Assembly: GCA_002747825.1 (NCBI GenBank)
Contig: PDQQ01000018.1
Coordinates: forward strand, 1 to 48,005
Direction: 5' to 3'
Source: Deltaproteobacteria bacterium
GTDB lineage: Bacteria; Desulfobacterota; Desulfobulbia; Desulfobulbales; Desulfocapsaceae
Length of the DNA stretch: 48,005 bases
Shown: one piece after another, positions 1 through 8,936 of the stretch
Position numbering within the stretch: the stretch's first letter is position 1
Layout: every line of letters begins with the position of its first letter
Program-made: the position numbers and the translations under genes
The notes under the pieces: model-generated
Database searches by the model: none
Told to the model about the DNA's origin: nothing
Seen by the model: the letters and a program-made list of their open reading frames with translations, nothing else

Positions 1-309
1 TAGGCGACCACCGAATGGTGGTCAGTAGATCTTTTTAACATACCGCTTTGAGCGGTTCACAATTATAAAGCCACCGGTTTTACCGGTGGATACTTACTCA
101 ATTACTTTCAAATATATCTGGAATTTGATTGAAAAAAATCCCCTCCTGCTGCAGTGTATAGAACCTGTGTTTTCCACAAATTCTTAATATGTTTGCCTAT
201 CATAACTTTTCTTGGCGACACTTATGTTGTCGGGGATCTTTCTGTTTTGGATATATTTATCGTATTTATAAGGTTTTTTTTATAAGAGAGTTGCTTTCAG
301 AGCTCAGAG
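1..309. other. Leading intergenic region with three hairpins
   Basis: No gene is supported here. The first 90 bases hold three perfect short hairpins in a row: GACCACC/GGTGGTC (6-23), ACCGCT/AGCGGT (42-56) and CCACCGGT/ACCGGTGG (71-89). Closely spaced subterminal hairpins of this kind are typical of IS200/IS605-type element ends or REP-like sequences, but no transposase lies next to them, so this is only a suggestion. The rest (90-309) is AT-rich and presumably carries the promoter of the hydrogenase/Hdr operon. I could not pick a convincing -35/-10 pair. A loose dyad CGACA-N7-TGTCG near 215-231 is a possible regulator site. Confidence 0.45.
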
Positions 310-843
310 ATGGTAGCTTGGCTCTCTAACCTTAACGCACTGTTTGCACAGATGGGAACAAGCGAAGTCGTAAAGATATTTGGTTGTGGAAACGTTATCA
401 TGGGGGATGACGCCTTTGGTCCGTCGACTGTGGATATGGTAAATGCGACGTTGCATTTGCCGGAGAACATAGAGGCAATCGATGTCGGCACCTGTGTGCG
501 GGAGTATCTTTTTGATTATCTTTTGATGGCGGAAGGGCGTCCAGACCGCATTATTCTCCTTGATGCGGTAGACTTTCCCGGGCGGAGGCCGGGAGAGGTC
601 TTTGAGATTCGTCCGGATGAGATCCCGGCCAAAAAGATTCATGATTTCTCACTGCATCAGTTTCCCACCGTAAATTTATTGCAGGAGCTCGAACAGAACA
701 CCGGTATCCGGGTGCTGATCCTTGCCGGGCAGATTGCGTTTATTCCAGACGAGATCGCTCCGGGCCTGTCTCCTGCTATGACAGAAGCCGTAGCCAAGGC
801 ATGTGGAATGATAGCACAAATTCTATCTTTAAAGGTCAAGTGA
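310..843 (+). CDS. Hydrogenase maturation protease (HycI/HyaD family)
   Basis: This is a nickel-dependent endopeptidase that trims the C-terminal tail of a NiFe hydrogenase large subunit after metal insertion. Seen: the family signature GNVIMGDDAFGP near the N terminus, then LLDAVDFPGRRPGEV and a conserved His in FSLHQFPT, matching the acidic and His metal ligands of HycI/HyaD proteins. The length (177 aa) is slightly above the usual 150-165. A second ATG at 352 would give 163 aa and start just before the conserved core; neither start has a strong ribosome binding site. The gene ends 11 nt before the HdrD-like gene and leads the operon. Its likely substrate is the large subunit encoded at 6910-8358, which has a 25-residue tail after the DPUxxCxxH motif. 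Confidence 0.88.
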   Translation: MVAWLSNLNALFAQMGTSEVVKIFGCGNVIMGDDAFGPSTVDMVNATLHLPENIEAIDVGTCVREYLFDYLLMAEGRPDRIILLDAVDFPGRRPGEVFEIRPDEIPAKKIHDFSLHQFPTVNLLQELEQNTGIRVLILAGQIAFIPDEIAPGLSPAMTEAVAKACGMIAQILSLKVK

Positions 844-854
844 GGTGATTTCCT

Positions 855-2306
855 ATGATGTACGAATTTAAGGTCAGCCAGCTTGCAGAAGAGTTTGGGG
901 TCCACAGAAATACCATAAGAAACTGGATAAACGCTGGCACCCTTCCAGCCAAGGAAGGTCCTGGAAAACGGTATCTTATGAAGTTTAGTGACTACCAGAA
1001 GCTCTGTGAGAAGTTTGGCAGGGAGGTGTACGTCGGTCCTTCCAATAATATCAGTCCCGAGGTCCTGGGAGCCCTTGAAGAGACCGATCTTGAGCCGCTG
1101 GCGGTGGAGGGCGTCAAAAGCGCTCTGGCCATTGATCCTTCCTGGGCGGACTCCTGTCTGACCTGCGGCACCTGCGCCAGTGCCTGTCCAATATCCGGAG
1201 TTGATGGGCTTGATCCGAGAAAGATCGTGCGTATGGCTGTTCTGGGTATGGATGAGGAGTTGATCGACTCCAGCTGGCCCTGGAAATGTACGATGTGCGC
1301 AAAGTGTGAAGAGGCCTGCCCGGCGAATATCCAGATCGTTGCCCTGATGCGGAAAATCCGCCAGGAGCGCCCACGGCCGAATGTCCCCGGCCCCATCCAT
1401 AAAGGGGTTGCGATGTGCCTTGAGCGCGGGAACAATCTTGGTATCCCGAAGGATGATTTTGTCTTTCTCTGTGAGGATATTGGTGAAGAGCTTGCTGAGG
1501 AGGAGTGCCCCGGTTTTACAACCCCCATCGATGTGCATGGGGCCAGGGTCCTGGTTACGGTGAACTCCAAGGAACCCTTTGGTGAACCCGATGATATGAA
1601 GTGGTGGTGGAAGATCTTCTATGCCGTTGGCGAATCCTGGACCATCTCCAGTGAGAACTGGGAAGGTGTGAACTGGGGCCTGTTCTCCGGCGACGACGAG
1701 GCGATGAAGACCATTGTCGGCCGGATCGTTGACAATATGAGGCGGCTTAACTGCAAGGTGCTTCTCCTGCCTGAGTGAGGTCACGCCTATTTCGCAACCC
1801 GGTTCGGGTTGAACAAGTGGTATCCGGAAGCGCTCGAGGAGTTCAAGATCGTATCCGTCTTTGACCTGCTGCTCGAGTATATAGAAGAGGGGCGTATTCA
1901 GCTGGATAGATCGGTACATGATATGCCGGTTGCCTATCACGATCCCTGCAACTATGGGCGTAAGTCTCTGAAGGCCTTCGGTAAAGGGTATTTTGAAGAA
2001 GGCCGTGCCGTTACCAGGGCCTGCTGTGATGATTTCAGGGAATTGAATCCAAATCGTAAAAATGCCTACTGTTGTGGTGCGGGGGGCGGTGCCTGGGCAA
2101 TGCCCTACTCCGATGAACGGGTTTTCTATGGTCGGAAAAAGGCCCGTCAGATCGTCGAATCCGGGGCCAAGCTGGTTGTCGCGCCCTGCCACAACTGCCG
2201 TGATCAGCTGATGAAATCCTTAAACAATGAGTATGACCTCGGTATTGAGGTGAAATACCTCTGGGAGCTTGTTGCCGACTCGCTGATCATTGCAAAGAAA
2301 CAGTAG
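855..2306 (+). CDS. Selenoprotein: HTH domain fused to HdrD/DsrK-like iron-sulfur oxidoreductase
   Basis: Read through an in-frame TGA (1776-1778), this is one 483-residue protein with selenocysteine at residue 308. Residues about 4-50 form a MerR/excisionase-type helix-turn-helix (VSQLAEEFGVHRNTIRNWI). Residues 101-111 and 145-155 are two 4Fe-4S motifs (CxxCxxCxxxC). The C-terminal half is heterodisulfide-reductase CCG type: the LPE-U-GHA motif, where DsrK/HmeD/HdrD relatives have ECGHA, then C365, C406-C407, and C445/C448. Without readthrough both halves would be truncated inside a conserved domain. The start follows GAGGTGA (842-848); ATG 858 is an alternative. Known for the family: thiol/disulfide reduction at a noncubane cluster, as the HdrC+HdrB partner of HdrA. 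The HTH fusion is unusual. Whether the protein binds DNA or uses the fold for protein contacts cannot be told from sequence. Confidence 0.87.
1776..1811 (+). promoter_or_regulatory. Sec codon plus bacterial SECIS hairpin (HdrD-like gene)
   Basis: TGA at 1776-1778 is followed 16 nt later by the perfect hairpin CAACCC-GGTTC-GGGTTG (1795-1811). The GGU-containing apical loop resembles the E. coli fdhF SECIS loop that SelB recognises. The hairpin lies inside the coding sequence, as bacterial SECIS elements do. Confidence 0.8.
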
Positions 2307-2396
2307 TTCTGGCTGCATTTCTTGCCTTGGCGTTGTTCGGGGAGGGGGCCACGAGGTTCATAGAAAATGAAAACGAATCAAAAGGAGATACCGGCT

Positions 2397-5300
2397 ATGC
2401 TGGATACCAGAAAAGTAGGTTCAGTAATGGTTGTTGGAGGTGGTGTAACGGGGATGCAGGCTGCCCTGGATCTCGCCGATTCTGGATATTATGTGTATCT
2501 GGTTGAAAAGACTGGAGCCATCGGTGGTGCGATGGCCCAGCTTGACAAGACCTTTCCGACCAATGACTGCTCGATGTGAATCATCGCGCCAAAATTGGTA
2601 GAGTGCGGTCGGCACTTGAATATACAGTTGATGACTCTCAGTGAAGTCGTCAGGATAGATGGTGAAGCGGGTGATTTTACGGTAACGGTAAAAGAGTCAC
2701 CACGCTATGTGGATGTTGACAAATGTATTGCCTGCGGGGCCTGTACCGAGAAATGTCCGAAGAAGGTGGATAGCGAGTACGATGCGGCAACCGGAAAGCG
2801 TAAGGCGATTTATGTGAAGTATGCCCAGGCAGTCCCGCTCAAGTATCAGATTGATCCGGATAACTGTATTCGTCTGAAAAAACCCAATGCCTGTGGTTTG
2901 TGTATCAAGGCCTGCGATGCCGGGGCTATTAACCACGATGATACCGAAAAGATGCACGAGATCAATGTCGGTGCCGTTGTGCTGGCCTCCGGCTTTGAGG
3001 CCTTTGACCCCAAGGAGGCCGGTGTCTGGGGTTATGGAACGAACCCCAATGTGATAACGGCCCTTCAGCTTGAACGCTATCTCTCTGCTTCCGGGCCCAC
3101 CGAAGGGCATCTTGTCCGGCCGTCTGACGGTAAACCGGCGTACAAGATAGCCTTTCTGCAGTGTGTTGGCTCAAGGGATGAAAACCTCTGCGGCAATGGC
3201 TACTGCTCGTCGGTCTGCTGCATGTATGCGGTCAAAGAGGCGGTTATTGCCAAGGATCATGTTCCCGGGCTGCAGGCCACCGTTTTCTATATGGATATGC
3301 GGACCCATGGCAAGGAATTTGACCTCTATCTTGAGAGGGCCAGGTCGGAATCCGGTGTCCGTTTTGTCCGTTGCCGCGTAAACGGCGTCGAGACAGACGG
3401 TGTCGGAGGAGACTGCCGGCTGAGCTATGTCAACGAGGACGGCAGGCAGATTGAAGAGTTTTTCGATGTCGTTGTTCTCTCCGTCGGGCTGCAGACCCCG
3501 AAACACGTCCTTGAGCTTGCAGAGACCGCAGGCATCAGGATGACCGCCGACAATTTTGCCGCCTCATCTGATTTTGCGCCTGTCCAGGCCTCGCGCGAGG
3601 GTATCTTTGTCTGTGGGGCGATCACCGGTCCCAAGGATATTCCGCAGGCGGTGGTCGAAGGCTCGGCCGCGGCGGCAGCTGTCGCCGATCTGCTTGCCCC
3701 GGCCCGCCATTCTCTGACCTCTGAACCAACATTTCCGGAGGAAAAGGATATTGCCGGAGAAGAGCCGCGCATCGGTGTCTTTGTCTGTCATTGTGGTTCC
3801 AATATCGCCGGAGTCGTCGATGTCAAGGCGGTCGAAGAGTATGCCGCCAGCCTGCCGGATGTCGTCTATGTGGAGCGCAATCTTTTTTCCTGTTCCCAGG
3901 ATACCCAGGATATGATTGCCAAGCGGATTCAGGAGCAGAACCTGAATCGGATTGTCATCGCTGCCTGTACCCCGCGTACCCATGAGCCTCTGTTTCGCGA
4001 GACGCTGAAGGCGGCAGGGCTGAACGAATACCTGGTTGAAATGGCCAATATCAGAAACCATAACTCCTGGGTGCATTCCCTCAACCCTGATGCGGCGACG
4101 GCCAAGGCCAGGGATCTGGTACGAATGGCTGCGGCAAAGGTTACCTTTGGCAGCTCCTTACAACCTGTCTCCGTGCCGATTCATCAGAAATCCCTGGTCA
4201 TTGGTGGTGGTGTGGCAGGTATGACAGCGGCTCTTAATCTTGCCGAACAGGGCTTTTCTGTCCATCTCGTCGAGCGCTCAGACCATCTTGGTGGTAACGC
4301 CCTGCTTCTCAAACATACCTGGGCCGGAGAGCATATTCCCACAAAGGTTGCCAAGCTTGTGGATCAGGTCGTTGGTAACGAAAAGATCACCTTGCATACC
4401 GAATCCAGGGTAACCGGCGTCGAGGGCTTTGTTGGAAATTTTCGTTCCAAGGTGACCGATAAAAACGGCAGGGTCGAGGTCATTGAGCATGGTGCGGGTG
4501 TCATAGCCACCGGCGGGGTCTCTTTTATTCCCCAGGAGTATGGCTATAACGCAATCCAGCGGGTGGTCACCTCAATACAGTTCGACAGGCTGTTTGATCT
4601 GAAGGAAAAACATGTCACAGGAGCCCGGCGTTTCGTCTTTATTCAATGCGTTGGTTCCCGTGAGGGTGAGCATATGTATTGCTCAAAAACCTGCTGTACC
4701 CATTCGGTACAGTCGGCCATTGAGCTGAAGAAAGAAAATCCAGAACGTAACGTCTATATCCTGTACCGGGATATGCGGACCTACGGCCAGCGCGAGGCCC
4801 TGTATAAACAGGCAAGAAAACTTGGTGTCATCTTTATCAACTACGAGCTGCACGGTAAGCCAAAGGTTGTCGAAGAGGGCGGTATTCTCAGCGTTGAGGT
4901 CTGGGATCATGTCTTGCATCGACCACTGAGGATAGAGTGTGATCTGGTTGTTCTTGCCACCGCTATCCGTCCGGCAGACGATGCCAGTGCCCTTGGCAAG
5001 CTGTACAAGGTGCCGGTTGACGGGCATGGCTTTTTTCAGGAGGCCCATGCCAAGCTGCGTCCGGTGGATTTTTCAACCGACGGCATGTTCGTTGCCGGGC
5101 TCGCCCACTATCCAAAACCGGTTGAAGAATCGGTGGCACAAGCCCTGGCCGCGTCGTCGCGGGCCGCAACCCTGTTGTCAAAGACCTCGATCTCTCTGGA
5201 TGCGGTCAAGGCTGCGGTCAATGAAGACAACTGTGATGGTTGTGCGCTCTGTGTTGATGTCTGTCCCTACGGGGCAATCACTCTGGCAGACAGGGGCGGT

Positions 5301-5447
5301 GAGCCGGGTCAGCTTATCAGGGTGAATAAGGCCCAATGCAAGGGATGTGGTCTTTGTCAGGGCACCTGTCCGAAGCGGGGTGTCGCGGTGGCCGGATTTA
5401 CGATGCAGCAGATGAGCGCCCAGATTCAGGCCGCGTTGGCAGCCTAA
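2397..5447 (+). CDS. hdrA: Selenoprotein HdrA, tandem (double) flavin-iron-sulfur subunit
   Basis: HdrA is the FAD subunit that bifurcates electrons between ferredoxin and a disulfide in Hdr complexes. Read through TGA (2577-2579) it is 1016 aa with Sec61 in the motif TNDCSMU, where HdrA has a Cys: a CxxU pair. Order: first FAD domain (GGGVTGM, residues 14-20), 4Fe-4S ligands near 110-120, a second Cys set, GYCSSVCC, then a complete second Hdr[16 protein letters not shown] and TPRTHEP motifs, a second FAD domain (GGGVAGM) lacking the CxxC/U motif, YCSKTCC, and two C-terminal ferredoxin motifs ([24 protein letters not shown]). Normal HdrA is about 650 aa. The start at 2397 follows AAGGAGA (2381-2387); an upstream in-frame ATG (2367) is less likely. 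The gene is followed by mvhD. Confidence 0.93.
2577..2616 (+). promoter_or_regulatory. Sec codon plus bacterial SECIS hairpin (hdrA)
   Basis: TGA at 2577-2579 is followed 22 nt later by the hairpin AGTGC-GGTCG-GCACT (2602-2616). The loop GGUCG contains the GGUC seen in the E. coli fdhF SECIS. The reading frame continues uninterrupted into conserved HdrA sequence (IIAPKLVE). Confidence 0.8.
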
Positions 5448-5530
5448 CCGGATTTCCGGAGAATTTTTTGTCCTCAATGGCTTGCGAAGGGTCCTGGAAT
5501 ACTCGAATAATTGGAGAAGGAGGAGATCAC

Positions 5531-5950
5531 ATGAGTTTTGAGCCCAAAATTGTTGCCTTTTGCTGTAACTGGTGCTCCTATGCCGCGGCGGATCTGGCTG
5601 GTACAGCACGCATGCAGTATCCCCATAACGTACGGATTGTCAGGGTGATGTGTTCGGGTATGGTCCATCCTGAGTTTGTTATGGACGCTCTGGAACAGGG
5701 CGCAGACGGGGTAATGGTGCTCGGCTGACACCTCGGCGAATGTCATTACCTGGATGGTAATTATAAAGCGATGAATCGATCAAATATGATCGTCGAGCTG
5801 CTCGAGGATTTTGGCTATGAACCTGAAAGGTTCAGTCTCACCTGGGTCTCTTCAGCGGAGCCGGATAAGTTTGTTGAGGCGGTCACCGAGATGGTCGAGC
5901 AGATAAAAAAACTGGGACCGATTGCCAGCGCGGACGCTCAGGTTGCTTAG
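5531..5950 (+). CDS. mvhD: Selenoprotein MvhD, hydrogenase delta subunit linking MvhAG to HdrA
   Basis: MvhD carries a [2Fe-2S] centre and passes electrons from the NiFe hydrogenase MvhAG to HdrA. The frame is split by TGA (5726-5728); with readthrough it is 139 aa with Sec66 in GVMVLG-U-HLGECHY, where MvhD/FrhD proteins have GCHxGxCHY. Other Cys are at 11, 12, 15, 41 and 71. The start ATG follows AGGAGGAGATC directly upstream. Its place between hdrA and mvhG matches mvhD in Hdr-Mvh operons of methanogens and sulfate reducers. If TGA were a stop, the conserved C-terminal half would be lost yet remain in frame for 73 more codons. Confidence 0.92.
5726..5761 (+). promoter_or_regulatory. Sec codon plus bacterial SECIS hairpin (mvhD)
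   Basis: TGA at 5726-5728 is followed 16 nt later by the perfect hairpin ATTACC-TGGAT-GGTAAT (5745-5761). The loop UGGAU is identical to that of the large-subunit element at 8285-8289, although the stems differ in sequence. Confidence 0.78.
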
Positions 5951-5962
5951 CAGGAGGGGAGT

Positions 5963-6907
5963 ATGGGTGTAACTACAGCATTGGAGTGGTTGGGTTCCTG
6001 TTCGGGATGCGAGATCGCCATCCTGAATATCGGCGAAGACCTTGTGCCTATTATTACCGAGGCCCTTGACATCGTTCATGCCCCGGTGCTTATGGATCAT
6101 AAGTATTTTGGTCAGTGCGGGGAGGGGGTAACCCTTACCATTCCGGACGCAGTGGTCGGTATTGTCACCGGTGGGGTCAGCAATCATGAGCATCTGGAGG
6201 TGCTCGAGGAGATGCGCGAAAGATGTCAGGTTCTTATCGCCCTCGGCACCTGCGCAACCCACGGGGGCATTCCGGCCCTTATGAATGGGCAGAATCTTGA
6301 TGATGCCCTCTCCGGTATTTTCAGTACCGCGTCCACCGATGAAGATGCTGCTGTCCCTGATGTGGAGGTTCCCAAGCTCCTGGATCGTGTCTATGCGTGT
6401 GATGAGAAGGTGAAAGTTGATATGCAGTTGCCCGGTTGTCCGCCAAACCCGACGATGATTGCCGAGGTTATTCTTTCGCTGCTCGAGCAGAGACCTCCTG
6501 CATTGCCGGGCAAGAGTGTCTGTGATACCTGTCCAACCAAAAGAGAAGGAAAGGGGGATCTCAAGACCGTAAAACGCTTTCTCACCAATGCCACATTCCA
6601 GGCGGATAAACCGGTTGATGAGATGCGCTGCCTGCTCGAGCAGGGATATCTCTGTATGGGGCCTGTTACAGCCGCCGGCTGTGCCAAGAGGGGAGCGCCC
6701 AGTTGTATCAGTGCCCGGGTTCCCTGCCGTGGCTGCTTTGGACCGGTACGAAAAGGTGGTAATCAGATGCTTGATATGATGAATGCCCTTGCCAGTAACG
6801 GTATTGATTTCAAAACAGTTGTCGATCGTCGGTCAATCTTACGCTTTTCCGGGGCCCATGGAAAATTACGACCGCTGAAAAAGAGGGCCGCAGCAGAGGA
6901 GGAATAA
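5963..6907 (+). CDS. mvhG: NiFe hydrogenase small subunit (MvhG/F420-nonreducing type)
   Basis: This small subunit carries the FeS relay from the NiFe centre. Seen: EWLGSCSGCE near the N terminus (proximal cluster ligands), LGTCATHGGIPAL, PGCPPNP, and a C-terminal set of Cys (CMGPVTAAGCAKRGAPSC, then RVPCRGCFGP), in the order of MvhG/FrhG proteins. It has 314 aa, no Tat signal and no membrane anchor, so it is cytoplasmic. The start ATG follows CAGGAGGGGAGT. It lies 12 nt after mvhD and 2 nt before the large subunit, so translation is probably coupled. It contains no in-frame TGA, unlike the genes on either side. Confidence 0.93.
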   Translation: MGVTTALEWLGSCSGCEIAILNIGEDLVPIITEALDIVHAPVLMDHKYFGQCGEGVTLTIPDAVVGIVTGGVSNHEHLEVLEEMRERCQVLIALGTCATHGGIPALMNGQNLDDALSGIFSTASTDEDAAVPDVEVPKLLDRVYACDEKVKVDMQLPGCPPNPTMIAEVILSLLEQRPPALPGKSVCDTCPTKREGKGDLKTVKRFLTNATFQADKPVDEMRCLLEQGYLCMGPVTAAGCAKRGAPSCISARVPCRGCFGPVRKGGNQMLDMMNALASNGIDFKTVVDRRSILRFSGAHGKLRPLKKRAAAEEE

Positions 6908-6909
6908 CG

Positions 6910-8358
6910 ATGGGAAAGGTATTGAATATAGCTCCGGTCTCCCGTATAGAAGGACATGCCAAGATAGCGATACATCTTGACGATGATGGCAATGTTGAGG
7001 ATGCCTTCCTGCATATCCAGTCTCTGCGGGGGTTTGAAAAGTTTATCGAAGGCAGGCCTGCCGAGGAGGTGCCAAGAATCGTCAATCGAATTTGCGGTAT
7101 CTGCCCCTGGATGCATCATCTTGCCTCGAACAAGGCTGTGGACGGTGCCTTTGGCGTGACTCCAACCGCCACCGGCTACAAGCTGCGGGAGATGTGTCAG
7201 GTCCTTGCCCATATCAACGACAAGATTCTGCATTTCTTCTTTCTTGCTGCCCCTGATTTTGTGCTCGGTCCGGATGCCGATTATTCGGTGCGTAACGTTA
7301 TCGGTGTGGCCAAGGCGGCCCCTGAGCTGGCAACGCAGGTGGTGAAGATGCGGCAGCTCGGACAGATGATGCTCGACAGGTTTGCAGGCAAGGCCATTCA
7401 TCCGATTGCAGGTGTTGTCGGCGGCTTTGCAAAACCAATGACCGAAGCGGAGCGGCAGGAACTGCTCGAAGGGGCCCGGACCCTGCTCGATTTTTCTTGT
7501 TACGCTCTTGATTTTGCAAGAGAAAATGTCTTTGCAAAGTATATGGACGTGATCAGCGATCTTGGGGCTATCAAGACCGGTTTTTTGGGAACAGTGGATC
7601 GGGAGAGCGGCGCCCTGCGCCTGTACGACGGGAAGCTTCGTTTGATGAAGGCCGATGGCAGCTTCACCGATTTCGAAGGTGAGGAGTATCTGCAGTATCT
7701 CGGCGAGCATGTCGAGCCCTGGGGATATTCTAAAATGCCCTATGCCAAGAACTGGGGTGAGGGCTTTGATATGGAACTCTCTGCCCCGAAAGGTATCTAT
7801 CGGGCCAATACTCTTGCCAGGATCAATGTTTGTGACAAGATTGCAACCCCGAAGGCAAACGCGGCCCTGCAGGCCTTTCGTGAGTCTTTTGGCCGCCCGG
7901 CCCAACAGACCCTTCTCTACCACTACGCCCGTCTGATCGAGATGCTCTATGCCTGTGAGCGTACCGTTGAGCTTCTTGAGTGGGAGGGAATCACCGACCC
8001 GAAGGTTCGTGCCAAGGCGGAGCCTCGTGCCGGGCATGGTATCGGTGTGGTCGAGGCCCCCCGCGGGACCTTGATCCACGACTACCATACCGATGACAAC
8101 GGCTGTATTACCAAGGCAAATCTCATTGTCGGCACAACGCATAACATTGCCCCGATGAATATGAGTGTGAAGAGCGCCGCGACAACACTTATCCGCAACG
8201 GTGAATATAATGAGGGGCTGCTCAACCAGGTTGAGATGGCCGTGCGTGCCTATGATCCCTGAATGTCCTGCGCCACGCACCGCCTGGATGGTGGTGTTCC
8301 GGTAGCAATCTCCATTATTGACGCAAAGGGCAGGGAGATAGACAATATACGTAACTGA
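6910..8358 (+). CDS. mvhA: Selenoprotein MvhA/VhuA, [NiFeSe] hydrogenase large subunit
   Basis: This is the catalytic subunit for H2 oxidation in a cytoplasmic group 3-type hydrogenase. N-terminal NiFe ligands: RICGIC (C62, C65) with following His. The C-terminal motif is DP-U-MSCATH: TGA (8260-8262) encodes residue 451 in place of the first Cys, with C454 retained, so the active site is NiFeSe. Readthrough adds the rest of the motif plus a 25-residue tail ending at 8358, typical of the propeptide removed by a maturation protease such as the one at 310-843. A stop at the TGA would delete two of the four Ni ligands. Total 482 aa. It overlaps the small-subunit operon context with a 2-nt gap. 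Confidence 0.93.
8260..8296 (+). promoter_or_regulatory. Sec codon plus bacterial SECIS hairpin (mvhA)
   Basis: TGA at 8260-8262 is followed 15 nt later by a seven-pair hairpin, CACCGCC-TGGAT-GGTGGTG (8278-8296, one G-U pair). Loop UGGAU is the same as in the mvhD element. Confidence 0.78.
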
Positions 8359-8443
8359 TCTTGTCTCTTGTCCCTTCACCGGTGTATAACAGCGTATGAT
8401 ACATGTATTTTCGTAACAGACAGCAGAGAAAGGAGGTCTCCAC

Positions 8444-8680
8444 ATGTCAAAGACAGAAAGGATCAAAGTGAGAGCCGCAAATCCAAGTGGGGCCTGTGGT
8501 AAACTGGATCATATGACGGTTGATGAGCTCAAGGCCCGGGCCGTCGGAGATGAATTTGATGGTTCCTGTCCTGCCTGCGGCAAGTTTCATCTGACCCGTG
8601 AAGAGATAGAGCGTATTGAAAAAGAAAGGGTGGTGGATTCTTCGAGCTATCAGGAGATGAAGAAAAACGCAGAAGCCTAA
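8444..8680 (+). CDS. Small Cys-pair protein of unknown function after the hydrogenase
   Basis: A 78-residue protein that I do not recognise. It has a very strong ribosome binding site (AAAGGAGGT ending 6 nt before the ATG). Seen: SGACGKL near residue 17, then GSCPACGKFHLTREEIERIEKE, a CxxC zinc- or cluster-binding knuckle followed by a charged helix. The knuckle resembles rubredoxin-like or zinc-ribbon halves, but only one full CxxC is present. It sits between mvhA and hypD on the same strand, 85 nt after mvhA, so a role in hydrogenase assembly or as an accessory subunit is a guess from position only. Confidence 0.7.
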   Translation: MSKTERIKVRAANPSGACGKLDHMTVDELKARAVGDEFDGSCPACGKFHLTREEIERIEKERVVDSSSYQEMKKNAEA

Positions 8681-8739
8681 AGGGGAGGATAGGCCTTGAA
8701 CCCAGCCTTTTTTCATGGTAAGGCAAAAGCGGTTATAGG

Positions 8740-8765
8740 TAGATTCTCTGCAAGCAGAGAATCTA
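8740..8765. repeat. Perfect 12-bp inverted repeat between small CDS and hypD
   Basis: Arms TAGATTCTCTGC (8740-8751) and GCAGAGAATCTA (8754-8765) are perfect complements separated by AA. No T-run follows on either strand, so it is not a standard terminator. It could be an operator, an mRNA processing hairpin or a scar. It lies in a roughly 250-nt stretch before hypD in which no conserved protein was recognised. Confidence 0.6.
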
Positions 8766-8936
8766 TATCCGATGAGCTCTTCGCTGGGAGATGTTTTGTG
8801 GGAAGACCGTTGGGGCTTGACTGCCGGGCATTTCCAGGGGTTTTTCTCGCCTTCTGTCACTCCTTGTTTTGAGAGAGACTTCCGGCTGTCCAGTTTCAAT
8901 TTGTCTGTGCCGATGCCCGGTTTTTTCTGGGCTGTA

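Noticed and set aside
657..2192. Long (511 codon) minus-strand open frame opposite the maturation protease and HdrD-like gene
   Set aside because: It is the shadow of the real + strand genes; its translation shows no recognised domain, and the + strand proteins have clear family motifs.
1776..8262. Reading the four TGAs as true stops (eight split genes or pseudogenes)
   Set aside because: Each frame continues at once into the conserved part of the same family, all four TGAs replace a conserved Cys, and each has a downstream hairpin. Random decay would not hit the same residue type four times.
6763..8466. 567-codon minus-strand open frame opposite the hydrogenase large subunit
   Set aside because: Antisense shadow of mvhA; no domain seen, and the + strand has the NiFe hydrogenase signature.
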